Assembly: GCF_017654505.1 (NCBI RefSeq)
Contig: NC_054547.1
Span: 23,116,346-23,180,345 of the forward strand
Length of the DNA: 64,000 nucleotides
From: Polyodon spathula
Taxonomy: Eukaryota > Chordata > Actinopteri > Acipenseriformes > Polyodontidae
Reading direction: 5' to 3'
The position numbers and the translations under genes are program-made. Below the pieces are notes generated by a model. It was not told the DNA's origin and made no database searches. It saw only the letters and a program-made list of their open reading frames with translations. This document shows positions 1 to 11,541 of this stretch, one piece after another (positions within the stretch are counted from its first letter, which is position 1; the number at the start of each line of letters is the position of its first letter).

Positions 1-77
1 AAAAAAACAAAGATGGAATTAATTTTTCAACAGCAGGAAGTGCGACCTAGGAGTCATTAGCCCTTTTGTTACATGTT

Positions 78-270
78 TTATCATTTCTCTCCAGGTATTT
101 AACAAAAACAAGAAAGCACAACCATATATCACCAATCTTAGCATTTCTTCACTGGTTACCGGTAAAATACAGAATTGATTACAAGATTTTGCTGCTTACA
201 TTCAATTCTTTACTGGCTTAGGTTCAGCTTCCTTGAAGGATATGCTTTGTTACTGTGTGCCCCAGTGCAA
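78..270 (+). pseudogene. L2-type LINE reverse transcriptase tail, relic
   Basis: Reading from about 90, the plus strand gives a short C-terminal L2/Rex-like ORF2 stretch with the hallmark HWLPVKYRIDYKILLLTFN, where the family usually has HWLPV-(K/R)-(F/Y)RI-(D/E)-KILLLT-(Y/F)-(K/N). The frame decays after about 210, near the Gly-Leu-Gly-Ser region, and no 3' tail can be seen. It is an old, 5'-truncated insertion inside EPHB1 intron 6. Confidence 0.7.
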
Positions 271-378
271 TTTGCAATTTGCTAGTAGTGCCAAACTAAT
301 TGTGCCTAGGTCAATGTACTCTGTGTATTTTGTGCAGGCAGACAAGTTTGAGACCGGTGAAAAAGCCAGCCTTATAAT

Positions 379-795
379 GTATGGTTGGTGGGGATAGGGT
401 TAAAACCCCTTCCCTAATCCCCCCATGGGAATGTGGCTGGAGCCTTAAGGTAGTTATTGAATCAAATTAGACAATTAAGGCTCCAGCCACAGACTATGAA
501 AAGATGCCCTCCAAGCTTATTAGGTGGAAAGTGTCAGAGGAGAGACATAAGTCTGTGGAAAATTGAAAGAAACAATTGCTATGTATGCTGGTTTTGCAAA
601 CAGCATACTACTGGTTTATTGTTTGTTTGTTTCTTTGGCCCTTGTGCCCTTTTGTTTGGTGTTTTGTTTTATTATTTAATAAAGCGCTGAGTGCCGTTGC
701 ACTTCAGTTTTGCCCAGCCCTTTGTTTTTGTGTTGCTTCTTCCGGGTCCGTGATGTCACTGCAACCACTCTGCCACAGCGGGACACACTGCCACA
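379..795 (+). repeat. Probable solo LTR or LTR fragment
   Basis: The block starts with TGTATGG, ends with GCCACA, and carries an AATAAA-type poly(A) signal near 678-684, followed by a GT-rich downstream stretch and a final CTTCCGGGTCCGTGATGTCACTG-like segment. The better-defined LTRs at 22047 and 46804 show the same architecture. An imperfect inverted pair around 432-490 (GGCTGGAGCCTTAA and TTAAGGCTCCAGCC) forms a stem. No matching target-site duplication is present, so the ends are approximate. Confidence 0.4.
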
Positions 796-1439
796 CTATT
801 ATTGCTCAGACTTTACTTGAGGACTTTTTCATGCTTATTGATCGCATTATCAACACAATACTGTTCAGATTTTTCCACGTTTATTTCCTGTAATAAAAAC
901 ATGTGACGAAATGCTGAGAAAAAGCAGAACATGCGAATTTGGGGAAAATAAATTAACATATAATGAACTATATACAGACAAACCTAATTCTTTTTCAACA
1001 ATCAGTACTTGATTCTGTCTCAATATTTGTTTAAGATTAATGTAAATAATGTTCACAAACATTACAAACATTACAACACACCTGTCTCCCTCTCGTCAAC
1101 TCTCATCTCTTTCCACTCTTAGCTTTCCATTGTGTTCTCGCAGGTAACAGCAGCAGGCCTCTTCCAGGACGACTATTTACACGACTTTCAATTGAACATA
1201 AAATTCAAGGCAAATATGACTCATAATTAAGACAATACAATGTCAAAGCCATTATAACGTTAATGAAGCTGTATTGGTGTTTATGTAATAGTTGTAATAT
1301 TGTACTCTTATGTGTGGGCTTTCCTCTAGGCTACTGTATTACATTTGCATATTTATTTTCATTAAGAAAAAAAAATGTTTTCATATGTTATCTATTACTA
1401 CCAAAACATATTAAACTAAATATCAAAAACATTTGCAAT
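796..1439. other. Intronic sequence, no gene seen
   Basis: AT-rich sequence without a recognisable coding region. The right part probably belongs to the 3' flank of the Harbinger element that follows, but I could not identify its terminal inverted repeat. Confidence 0.4.
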
Positions 1440-1800
1440 TACATTGTTTCAATATTTTCTTGCCTCATGTCTGCTATTTCTGGGTCATCTGGCTCAATTC
1501 CAAAGTCTACAACTTTTATATTGCGGATGACTGCGATGTTATGCAATATGCAATATGCTGTGATGATTTTACAGACTTTTTTCTGGCTATTTTGAAGCAA
1601 ACAATGCAAATGGTCAAGGCACCTAAAAATGCATTTTCAGAATGCCAAAATGTTCTCTCTATGGAAGAACGAGTGGAACAGTGTGCTGTGTTGTATCTCT
1701 CCTGAGCAGAAGCTGTTCTATCACTGGGGTCATCAGCCATGGTTTCAGGGGATATTGTTGTCACCTGTGTAGCACAACAATTAAATAAAACAAATCATAT
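1440..1800 (-). pseudogene. PIF/Harbinger (HARBI1-like) transposase, C-terminal piece
   Basis: On the minus strand, fragments in shifting frames read YPLKPWLMTP, then RYNTAHCSTRSSIERTF, then a fragment like LHNI. These match the last third of HARBI1-like DDE transposases: the YPL..WLMTPY strand, the (R)YN.AH..TR..IER.FG helix carrying the catalytic Glu of the DDE triad, and the CCILHN tail. Several frameshifts make it a pseudogene. The matching N-terminal piece lies about 2.6 kb upstream in transcription (4391-4693), with a hAT transposase relic between them. Confidence 0.75.
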
Positions 1801-1849
1801 GATAATCACAATTCACATTGGTGGCAGGTTCTCAGGGAGGCTGGATTCT

Positions 1850-3300
1850 AGTGTTCCAACAGATGCTCGTATGTTCTGAATGCTTTCAACAAATTGAGTG
1901 ACCGCTGCATTAGCATCAACAGATGTGATGTTTCATGCTTGAAGTTTCCCATAAAAAATATCCACTTTCACCATTGTCTTTTGAAACAAATACAGGAAGT
2001 ACAGAAACTCTCTGTCATTGAGGCTATGGCAAAAATGTTCTTCTCTAATGTGATGTTGTCAAAGTCTTTGCTGAATCGCTGCTTGTTTGAAAACACTCCA
2101 GCAGATGTTCATGCTGTTCAAACACTGTCCTCACTGCTCAACTACAAAAATTCCACCTGGTTTGAGGAGCAGTTGGAAGTCTTTTCTTTACGACTTCATC
2201 CAAGACAGCAGTTTTCTTTGGAGAGCAAGAGAAAAATGGTGAAAAACCAGAGAGGGTCTGAAAAAAAATGTGAGCCTCTGAAACTTGACTTGCTGCTTGA
2301 CCCATTATTAGATTTGATAGGCATAACAGTGGACATAATGTGCATTTGGATATTTGTCCCTTACAAACTTCTGGACCCCACCCGTCTCACCACGCATTAC
2401 ACTAGCTCCATCACAGCTCTGTGCAATTATTTTAGCCTTTTCACTTTCTTCTGTGAATATGACATCTAGCTGTTTCATAATGGCAGTGGAAATAGCATCA
2501 GCATTTACATGTTTCAGCTCAGTGAACCCCAAAAAACGCTCAACACATCCAGTTTTGGGAACAATGCACCTAAAAACTAGTACACTTTGGAAATATTTGC
2601 AATGTCACTGATTTCATCCACTTGAATAGCAACATAATCAGTCTGTTTCAGTTCTTTCATAATATTTTCCCTCCAACGTGCAGCCTAGAAGTTCATTTTG
2701 AACAGTCTTTGAGGTGCCTTTAAAGACTGTGGCCATTTTCAAGTGTGTTTCCAGGGCCTGGTCATTCTTTGAAACAAAATCTACCAGTCCAAGAAACACA
2801 CCAGGATTAGATGATGAAGATGTTTCATCATGACCTCTTAGGGCCAATTCAAAAGCTCCACAGAACTTTATGCACTCAATGATGCTTGTAAGCATGTGTC
2901 GGTTTTTAGACACCTCTTCATTGTGCTTGTTTATGGTGTTTTGGTAAGCACTGGTAAGTTGGACAGCAATATTCACTCTACCTAACATACTTAGATGCAT
3001 TTCAATGTTTTATGAACTCTAGAAACCTCATGCTTTTTTTATTTAGAAGACAGATGTTGCAGGTCTGTAACTCCAGAACCATGCTGCATCAGTGTCACCC
3101 CGAGCCTTAGCAAAAAGGCAAGGAAAGCAAAACAGTGCATTGTGGCTTTCACTTGCACAACCGCATGGCCTCGGCTTATGCCAGGACTTGTTAAATGTTC
3201 GAGTGTATGTTCGTCCTCTGTCACTGTTCACCGGCACTCATTTTATGGGAGGTCTGCTGGGTCCCAATCTTTTGGTTTGGAGTTTCTGCACAATTATTTG
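1850..3300 (-). pseudogene. hAT-superfamily transposase, ZMYM1-like (DUF4371 type), broken
   Basis: Read on the minus strand from about 3300 to 1850. The order is a TTF-type zinc finger region (about 3280-3040, including FCFPCLF-like Cys residues and GVTDLQHLS), the DUF4371 region (3000-2640: NKHNEEVSKNRH, ECIKFCGAFELALRGHDE, ATVFKGTSKTVQNEL), the RNase H-like core (2532-2308: SCDGASVMRGETGGVQ, YPNAHYVHCYAYQ), and a C-terminal stretch recognisable to about 1870 (LYLFQKTMVKVDIFYGKLQ). Frameshifts and stops separate the parts. The order matches ZMYM1-like/hAT proteins in fish genomes. The plus-strand reading frame at 1894-2469 is the antisense of this gene. Confidence 0.8.
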
Positions 3301-3350
3301 CTAACAGAAATTCTACTGTATTCATGTCTTCTTAGAATATTAAAGACGCC

Positions 3351-3405
3351 CGATATATATTATATAATATCAATATATATATAATATATATATAATATAT
3401 ATATC
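3351..3405. repeat. AT-rich microsatellite
   Basis: Dense TA/ATA dinucleotide tract, slightly interrupted. Confidence 0.9.
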
Positions 3406-4390
3406 ACATAGGTGTTGTTAGTACTTTCATGAGTTCAATTCCCAGGGATTTAGGTTTAAGTCCCTTTTGTTTATATTTATTTATTAACCGATTTTCTTAA
3501 ACAGTCAGTAGTGGCAGAAAAGACTGATCTAATATTTAAAAATGTCTAGAAAAATAAAGAAGAAAGACCTGACACGGATACACAGTATTCAGCATCAGGA
3601 TTTAACAAAATATATAAAATATTTTAAAAATAAAATACACATATACTGTACACTATTTTTAATAACCGATTATCCAAAACTGGTAGTGGTCGGTACTCGG
3701 TAAATTAACAACAAAACTGCTGAACGCGGTAAGAAGCACTGCTTAAGAACTGCAGCCTTGGGGATAAATTGGATAAATGGCATGAAATAAAGGTAAACTA
3801 AAACTATGAAAACAACAATATATGTGGAATGTGAAATCAAATGTGAAAATAAAGATGGATGAAGATAGACAAGAATAATTTGACTTTAGATACTTTTAGA
3901 ATAATTAGAATAGCAATATGGAAACAGCTTAAATGTGTTCTGTCGTTTTGCAAAGTAGCACTCTGCAAGACTGAGAGACAAAGTTTTGAGCAGTTTGTAT
4001 TTAGCCTTGGTTATCTTGACACATGCACACTGATCGCTTGATCGCCATGTTCATTACCAGGCTGCACTCCATCCAGACCTTTTTAAACCAATCATAACCA
4101 GTCTTGGCTGGCAGCTGGTTGCTACTGCGCATGTGCACAGCGGGTTTAGGCACTCGCTTTTCTGAGCGCCCGTCTTCAGTCTATTAAACAGATGGGATGA
4201 GCTGCATTGCTGATGTGCCAGTGTGAGTGGGGGAAATGAAACACACGTCATCCTGACGAATGGGAAGCACAATTAATTTACAAAAATGCTGGGGGTTCGG
4301 CGAACATGTGAACACTGTTAACCAACCGCCACTGGACTTCGGTAATGATTTTTGATATTAGATATATGCTCACACCGCATATATCTCCAA
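3406..4390. other. Intronic sequence, no gene seen
   Basis: AT-rich in the first half and more mixed after 4040. Position suggests part of it is the middle of the Harbinger element, but no transposase motif could be read. Confidence 0.4.
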
Positions 4391-4693
4391 TCAATCTCCC
4401 TCAGAGGCATAAAATCTATGAGCAGCTGTTACCTTTACTGCTATAGCTAATGCATGTCCACATTCTGTCTGACTTTCCAAATCAGGTCCTAGTATTTCAC
4501 ACAGATCTACTGTAGCCTCTGTGTTGAGTCTGAAGCGTACTTCTTCCTTAGGGATGTTTAAATAAGCCAATCGAGGATGGTATACCCTTTCACTATCATC
4601 ACAATTCATCTTCTTGCTCTCCTCTGAGCAGCTTGAACACACACCAGTTCTAATAGTAGATACGCCATTGTGCTCTCGCCTTGCACGGAACAT
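4391..4693 (-). pseudogene. PIF/Harbinger transposase, N-terminal piece
   Basis: An open frame of 100 codons on the minus strand begins MFRARREHNGVST and contains EEVRFRLNTEATVDLCEIL, then CGHALAIAVKVTAAHRFYAS. This is the N-terminal helical region of fish Harbinger transposases, where (V/L)LCE.LGP.L and the A-hydrophobic-K-V-AL-RFYA(S/T)G-SFQ block precede the DDE core. The frame ends right after RFYASEGD, so the first catalytic Asp region is missing. Together with 1440-1800 it represents one interrupted element. Confidence 0.75.
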
Positions 4694-4960
4694 CCCCTTT
4701 TTGTAGACGTGCTCTACACACTGTTGGAGCAGGTCTAACTTTCAACGCTTATATGACTGTTTAGACGGAGTCTAAATGATTGAAAATTACACATAAGTAT
4801 GGTAATGAGCTAAACCTCGACTAGATGCCGATAGACAGGGCAGAGCGTCTAAGGACATGGACATGGGGATTTAGACACTTTAGAAAATCACTCTTACACT
4901 AGACGCTAGACGGAACGTCTAAAATGCTGAGATAGGTGTATCTACAGCCCTTAGTCGCCT
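4694..4960. repeat. Putative Harbinger subterminal repeat cluster
   Basis: Immediately upstream of the Harbinger start, the hexamer TAGACG or its complement CGTCTA, or a one-base variant, occurs many times in both orientations (for example near 4704, 4762, 4769, 4848, 4872, 4899, 4906 and 4916). Clustered inverted short motifs beside a transposase gene are typical of subterminal transposase-binding sites. This role is inferred from position only. Confidence 0.45.
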
Positions 4961-5188
4961 TTGAAATTCTACCCCAATGAGTCTGGCTGCTCCATACCTT
5001 CATGTGATTGTAGCTTGGACCCATCACTTTTATGACCTTAGGTGCTAAATGTCCCAATGACTAGGTGTTGTAATTAGGGTGACATGACTTTTCAATTCAG
5101 GATTTTAAGTTTGTTTTTGTTGTTGTATAGTGCTTAAAAATAGGGTCCTACAACTTATGCTTGACTGCTGTATAGTTCCAGCCCTTAC

Positions 5189-5313
5189 CTTCTCGTAGTA
5201 TCGGAGCTCATAGTCCAAGATGATTCCATTGGGCTGCTCCGGCTGCGGCCATGACAACGTTATGGCTTTCATGGTGGCGCTCACCTGGTGCATGATGGGA
5301 ACCATGGAGGGAG
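5189..5313 (-). CDS. EPHB1: EPHB1 exon 6: first half of the second fibronectin type III domain
   Basis: A 125-bp exon on the minus strand with consensus splice sites: acceptor CCTCCCAG ending at 5314 and donor AG|GTAAGG at 5188. Read in phase 1, it gives [15 protein letters not shown], then [20 protein letters not shown] and RYYEK at the 3' edge. This is the start of the second FN3 domain of the Eph extracellular region. [11 protein letters not shown] and [15 protein letters not shown] fit EPHB1 better than EPHB2, which I recall with VSIMHQVS and WSQPDQPNG. EPHB1 is a transmembrane tyrosine kinase receptor for ephrin-B ligands in axon guidance and tissue boundaries. The length equals the usual size of this exon in Eph genes. 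The assignment is from recognition, not from a search. Confidence 0.93.
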
Positions 5314-8300
5314 CTGGGAGGAATGAAATAAAAAACAGTTTGATCGGTGCTTTTTTTTTTCTTTTTTTAGCTAAGATGCAATTAGAGGTTAGCCTAAGAA
5401 ATTACTGACCATCTAAAAATGCAACAGCTAAGTTACATACATGCAAATATGTTTAACATTGTGCAGTTAAGTATTGGGCTTTAAAAAAAAAAGGAAAAAA
5501 GGAAAGAAAAACCCAAATAACATGTCCAGCCTGCCATTAAACCACCTGGAATTGACCAGCCAGATGCTGCCCTTTATGACATTATTAGAAGCTAGTCACT
5601 GGGTTTCTTTGTCAGTACACACCTGTTTGATCATGCAAATGATGATGTAATTGATCTCAGTTTTAAAATAAAACGTCCTTTGATAATTTTTGATGTATTT
5701 AAAGAATAAATGACTTTAGTGTTTACCTTTTTACTGTGTTATTATTGTGATTTCTGTAAATAATAAATACAAATAAAGCTTGCTTTGACTGCTCTTTTGC
5801 ATGGACGCCACATGTTGCTCTTTTTTGTATCACCCAGAATAAACAGCTTTGCTGTTAGAACTGTTTAATGTGTAAATAGTTAAATGTCTTGACCTCAACA
5901 TATTTTTTATTCTGTAAAACATGTTCCATTATTATTTTAGTATATAATCTGAAAACTGCAGACCCCCAATTAAATCATTATGACTGCATTACGCAAAATA
6001 ATGTATATATAACGTAAATATGTATAACTGAAAGACTACAGCAAAAGTACAGTACAGTGGTGTGGTGTATAACGGACAAAAACATATTACACATTTAAAT
6101 CAAATCTTTTGACAAGAAATAAGTAATTCATGAAGGAGTTCAGCTTTTCAAACCTCGAGCACATGGAAATGTGTAAATAGTGAGATTTGAAGAATCTTTT
6201 TATTAGCTCAGTGGACATTAAAAACAGATGGGAAGGCAGAAAACACTGCTGCAACTGAATCAGCCTTTTGCTTGCAATGCTTGTGGGATTTGAAGTTGAG
6301 TTAGTGAGTGCTCCAGTGTAGCTTAAGTTAGTTTATACTTCATAATTGTAATAAAGGGACACATGTTTTGTACAGGCATCCTGCTGATGAAGCTTTATTA
6401 TGGCATAGTAAAGCCAATGTTTACCCTTTGTGCCATAGCAAATGCAAAACTTGTATGCAAATAACAAGGATATAAATAATAACACATTAGAAAAACAAGG
6501 CCCTAATATATTCTTCTGTGCGTTAATGCATAGTATGTAATGCTCCCTTAATAGAAATGTTTTCCATATCACAGTATGTTCAATAACTTTGTGTAATACA
6601 CTTACATGGGATGTTAACATTAGTTATGCTTTTGATATATTTGCAGCTATGATGCAGAACCAACCACATCAGTAATTAAAATGTTTAGGGATATTTTTTA
6701 AACCTATCACCATTACAATTTTTTTCTTTTTTTGGTGTTTAGACATTTAACAATTTGGATTAAATAGCTCTAAACAGCTCTAGCCCTAAATATTTTACTT
6801 AACACTAATGGATTTGGTATGCCATCTAAAGCAATATAATCAGTTTAGAGAAATTCATGTTAAGATTCAGGGAACTACATATTCCATTAGTTAAAGGTAA
6901 AAAAATAAACAAATAAATAAATAAATAAATAAATAAATAAAACTGCTAATGGTATACAACCAGCAAGAAACAACTATGACACATGCAGAATAAAATATAC
7001 AGTAGTTGTTGGTGGTACTGTGGTACTCCCTGCAATTTGCAAAGGAAGTGAATTGTGTTAATCAAAGAAGTGTTTGGTTCTGCATAAGAGCTACTAAGCT
7101 TTGATGTAAAAAAAAAAAAAATCGGTAACAAACAGCCAAGGCATCTGCTTCTAGTTTTTATATTGCTGTGATACGAGGCTTCAGTTTCTTTTTATTTATC
7201 CTCGCTACCTCTGACGATAAACAGGATGGAGCCCCTTTGCTAAACAGCACAGAGTGAAGCTTTGTTTTACTTCATGGTGCCTGCCACTTTCTACACGCTC
7301 CACCGAACAGGTTCACACGGCACCATCAATTACTGGCGAGCACTTGGTCCTGCCGTTTTTCTATCATAACCACTTGTGCTGAGATCTCCTTTTGGATTAC
7401 AGATATAATACACATCATGATAAAATGATCAGTAATAATTAACTTTTTTTTTTTTTAAGGCAGTGGGGCACAGTGGATAAAGAAGTAACCACCTGTGCTA
7501 TTCACCACACACTTTAATGGGCTCTGTTCCTTCCATGTCCTGTCATTTGATAGCAAACAGCACATCTCACATGCACTCTGTAGTATATACAAGTTGCTTC
7601 TTCCTGTTGCAATCTGACAGACAACAAATGTGATTTTGAGAGATCCACATTAAATAGTCCTATAAGGTGCCTGTACTGTTGAAGACACGAAGCAGCTGGA
7701 GGAGGCAGTACAAGACGTTAAGAATTCAATAAGTAGTGTTTTAATAAGCAGACCTTAATGTAAAATTAATGTTTTGTTTTAAGTGGAATGTAAGAAAAGT
7801 ATTACTGCTTTCAATTCATGATTTGAGTTAATGAACACTATAGTGTTTGTTTGTATGTGATTTATACAAATTGATGTGGGTTTTACAAGGCAACTGAACA
7901 TTGAGAATTGTGAAAGTAAATATTTGTACTAACAATACCCCTGTTAAGACTAACCTTCGTCTCTGTTCCTTTGTATTCACTAGAAACGTCGTCTAGTCTG
8001 ATTATTTTGATAAAGGTCGGGTTCTACATGACTTGAATTCAAAACAAGGTATTTTATTATTACAATTTTAACTAGTCCAAATACAAATATATCTTGCACA
8101 CTACACCATACTCAGTTCCAATACACTATAATCATACCCCAAGCTAATTTACAATCAGATCCTGAATTGGAGAAATAATAAATCAAAACATCATGAATAC
8201 CGTACGTGACACATGTAAGACTCCTTTAACCCATAACGACGGCTGGAGTTTTTTCAGATCTTAGAAACGAATGGGAGTGTGTGCTTTGCACACTGACAGC

Positions 8301-9349
8301 TTTTAAAAAGCCATTCGTGTCCCGTCTTGGTGAAATAGAGCTGAGGAGAATTCAATTGAAAAGGGGGCAAGCAGGTTATAACTACATTCTCCAATTCTTT
8401 GATTATTTTTCACTTTAAAACAAAAGGTTAGTTTGGGCACATTGATGTTTTAATGCGCTCTCCTTACACCAAAATTCAAGGGATCTGACAAAAGCCATTC
8501 TGGAAATTGTCAATTAAAAGTCTTTATCATCACAAACCAGCAGTGCTGTCTGAAGATGAGATGCATGCAAATTAAAGAAACTACTTTCTCTTGCAATAAA
8601 AGGTCAGGCTACTGGTATATAGTGTGTTACTACATAGTGTAGCTCTGTGAAGGTCAGGTATCTATGGAATACATTATTATTAATATTGTTATTGCTTTGA
8701 AGGTGATGGTCGGTGAGTTGCTAATAAACAAGAGTGTCTCAAATAAGAGGGACATGAAATTGGGCCAAGAGGAACAATTCTGTCAGTGAGGGCTAATCAT
8801 CACAGCCTCACCCCTGCCTTATGAAGCAACCACAATCAATGGTGATTGTGCAAGGGTTTTATCAGTAAGCACAGTACTGGGGTTACAATGTACAGTTTTG
8901 TGTAGAAAACTATAAGTCAGTCCAAGTACTGTACAACTGTACACCCTCGGGGACCCCTGTCTGCTGGTTTTCATTACAACTTAGTTCTCAGTTACTTAAT
9001 CAAACCCTTAATTGAACTAATAATGTGCTTAATTAGACCTTTTTAATTTTTCTCAGGTCCTAAAAAGTTGCTTATACAATTGTATAGCTAACTTGAAATC
9101 TCCAAACCAAGTGTTTGCATCATCCTCGCTTGAGGGACAGGTTTATTATCATCTTGAAAGTAGCCCTCACAATCAGGATACAAGTACAACACTGTTGATT
9201 GGACTTGATGCCAATGTAAACTATAGCCTTCCAGAGTAATGTTGGGACCCTGGGTATACCAGGAGAATATGTTTCCTACCAGAGCAATGGCACCCACAGG
9301 TCCAAATAAATTGGCATATGGACAAAGGTCATATACTCTCAAATATGTG
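5314..9349. other. Intronic, mainly unique sequence
   Basis: AT-rich intronic DNA. Apart from the AAAT microsatellite near 6904, and a possible tRNA-SINE-like head at about 7461-7510 (GGGGCACAGTGGATAAAG resembles an A box), I see no gene, exon or clear transposon. Poly(T) and poly(A) runs occur near 5350, 5482, 7108 and 7443. Confidence 0.5.
6904..6942. repeat. (AAAT)n microsatellite
   Basis: Nearly perfect tetranucleotide tract of about ten units. Confidence 0.9.
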
Positions 9350-9357
9350 TTCTAAAG
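9350..9357. repeat. 8-bp target-site duplication, left (hAT)
   Basis: TTCTAAAG directly before the hAT terminal repeat. The identical octamer follows the right end at 14427-14434. Confidence 0.93.
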
Positions 9358-9632
9358 CAGGGGTTCCCAAACTAGGGTCAAATATGTAAGCAAATATGTA
9401 AAATTATTCAACAAAAGAAAATTATGTGTGAATTATTTAAAAGTAAATCTTAAGAGTTAAATAAACAAATCTTAAAACTTGTGCCTTTGTGCTCCCTGGC
9501 CTAATGAGACTACAATTAAATATAAAGCAGAATTTCTGGCAAAATATGATTGAAAAAAAAAAAACTATTTAATTTAAAAAACTATTTAATATTTTTTGAT
9601 AAAATAAAACATTCCACTTCTGCACATGTACA

Positions 9633-10800
9633 TTGAGAACTCGGCAGAGTATAACAGTCAAAATAGAGCGGATTCTGAAAGACCAACGAAAGGAGGCTGA
9701 GCAAGAAAACGAATGCAGTGATGCTTCCATGATTCCCAGTGCCAACAGTACCACCTGTACAAACGAGCAGCCATCCTCAGTGAGGCATCAAAATCTAAAT
9801 CTTGAAACTATCATGCCAAGTACATTCAATTTGGGGTTTCTTGTATTACAAGGAAAGACGATCTTGATTACCCACAATGTGTGATGTGCTTTTACAATAT
9901 TTACAGCAAAAACACCCAAATGAAGCTGGGAAATCTATTGATTTAAAAAAAAAAAAGGAATACCGCATACCCAGAGAGGTCCTTTTCTAGCCTCATACCA
10001 CATTGCTTGCACAAAAAAATGCATACAACTGGGGAAGAATTCATTTTGCCAGCGAAAGTTGATATTATTTGTGAAATACTGGGTGAGGAAGCAGCCAAAA
10101 AAATTGAAGTGGTGCCGTTGTCAAATAATACTGTGTGCTGAAGGATATGTGACATGGCAGAAGATGTTTCTGCTCAACTTTTGGATAGGTTGCATGCTAG
10201 CCCGTACTTTGTCTTGCAGTTAGATGAAAGTACAGACGTTGCAAATGCTGCACAACTACTTGTATATGTTAGGTTTATAGAAGGGGGAGGGGGAGGGAAT
10301 TTGTTGAGGAATTCCTTTTCTGTAAAGAATTACGAGGGAGAACAACTGGTGAGGAAATATTCAGAGTGCTAGATAGATATATACAAGAAAATTCAATAGA
10401 CTGGTCGCGATGTGTGGGAGTGCTGACTGGAAAATGTAATGGCGTTGTAACTTTTATAAAGTCAAAATCTCCAAATGCCATTGCAAGTCATTGCATGCTT
10501 CACCGTGAAGCACTTGTTGCCAAACATATGCATGATGTGTTTAACCAGCTGAAACATGAAGCGCAGAATATTTGCTGCTCTTTGTAGTGAAATGGCTGCA
10601 AGCCAGGAGCACTTACTGCTCCACTCTGAAGTACGCTGGTTGTCAGATGGGGTAGTCATGCAACAAGTGTTTGAACTACAAAATAAGCTGAAACAGTTCT
10701 TATCAACAGACAATAGCCAACTCGCAAGTTGTTTTGAAAATCCTACATGGATTCTGAAACTAGAGTACTTGTCAGATATACTGTATTTGGACAGTTAAAT
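9633..10800 (+). pseudogene. hAT transposase (ZBED5/SCAND3-like), 5' part
   Basis: Starts with a charged leader (MRTRQSITVKIERILKDQRK), then a decayed BED-finger region with LGFL..QGKTI, then KHPNEAGKSID at about 9905. The RNase H-like core follows at 10154-10372 with MAEDVSAQLLDRLHAS and YFVLQLDESTDVANAAQLLVY, where DESTD holds the first catalytic Asp. Next come WSRCVGVLTGKCNGVVTFIK (normally C.DGA), SHCMLHREAL and HSEVRWLSDGVV. These blocks are the standard order of ZBED5/FAM200/SCAND3-type hAT proteins. At least two frameshifts (near 10340-10370 and 10556) and a TAA at 10796 disable it. The LTR insertion at 10914 separates it from its C-terminus. Confidence 0.85.
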
Positions 10801-10908
10801 GTTCTGAATCAAAGCATCCAAGGCTGTGACGTAACCGTATTAAATATGCAAGACAAAGTTAGCGCATTCACTACAAAATTTGATCTCTGCAAAAAATAAA
10901 CTTAATGA

Positions 10909-10913
10909 AGGCG
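10909..10913. repeat. 5-bp target-site duplication, left (LTR element 1)
   Basis: AGGCG lies directly before the 5' LTR and again at 13447-13451 directly after the 3' LTR. Confidence 0.92.
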
Positions 10914-11469
10914 TGTGGCAATGTTGCCCACCTCTGTGTGTATTTCAATGTTATATGTTGCGTGCTGTGTGTTACTGTTGGTGTATAGTCATTGGTACAC
11001 GGGATATAAATGGGTCTGTGGAACACGAGTTGTTTAAAATATTTAGGCACGAGGATTGCACAGCACTTCAGTGCAAGTAAAATGTAATAATATGCAAACA
11101 CGGGGAATTGCACTTTATTAATTTACGTGCAGTTGTACCGCGACTCCAATTGAATGATTGATTAGCAATCGAGTCTCGGTACAGCTGCATAAAAGCAGCA
11201 TGTTTTCACTCACTCGGGGTTGTGTGTTCAGTGAGTGGAGAACGGGATTGGAGACAGAGGTAATAATCATAGTAATAGTTAAAATATCAGCTCACCATGT
11301 CTGTCTGTGTAGTCCAATTTGTTTGTTTTGTATTTACAACCTTTTATGTTCATTATTAAATGCTGAGCGAAACCAATCGCTCAGTTCCACCCAACTCCAC
11401 CTCTCTGTTGTCTATTTCCTGGTTCCTGTTTCTGGTCTGATGTCACCCACTACAGCCATCTTCATGACA
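10914..11469 (+). repeat. 5' LTR of LTR element 1
   Basis: Begins TGTGGCAATG and ends TTCATGACA. It has a TATA-like ATAAAAG segment near 11190 and an ATTAAA poly(A)-type signal near 11354. Compared with the 3' copy it lacks about 50 bp around 11310-11340, including the CGAAAGTAAAGTGTC segment, so the two LTRs have diverged by an indel as well as substitutions. Confidence 0.92.
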
Positions 11470-11541
11470 CATAGTGTCATCATGGGATTACAAGCACCTC
11501 CTAAACGCAGACCACAGCAGGAACCGCAGTTTTATGGAAAT

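Noticed and set aside
1894..2469. 191-codon plus-strand frame
   Set aside because: It is the antisense of the ZMYM1-like hAT transposase, whose motifs read on the minus strand.
5189..5313. Assignment to EPHB2 or an EPHA gene
   Set aside because: The [11 protein letters not shown] and [15 protein letters not shown] motifs and the exon 5 sequence fit EPHB1 better. A lineage-specific duplicate of EPHB1 cannot be excluded without a search.
9088..9342. 84-codon minus-strand frame just before the hAT element
   Set aside because: No family recognised and no splice sites that would make it an EPHB1 exon.
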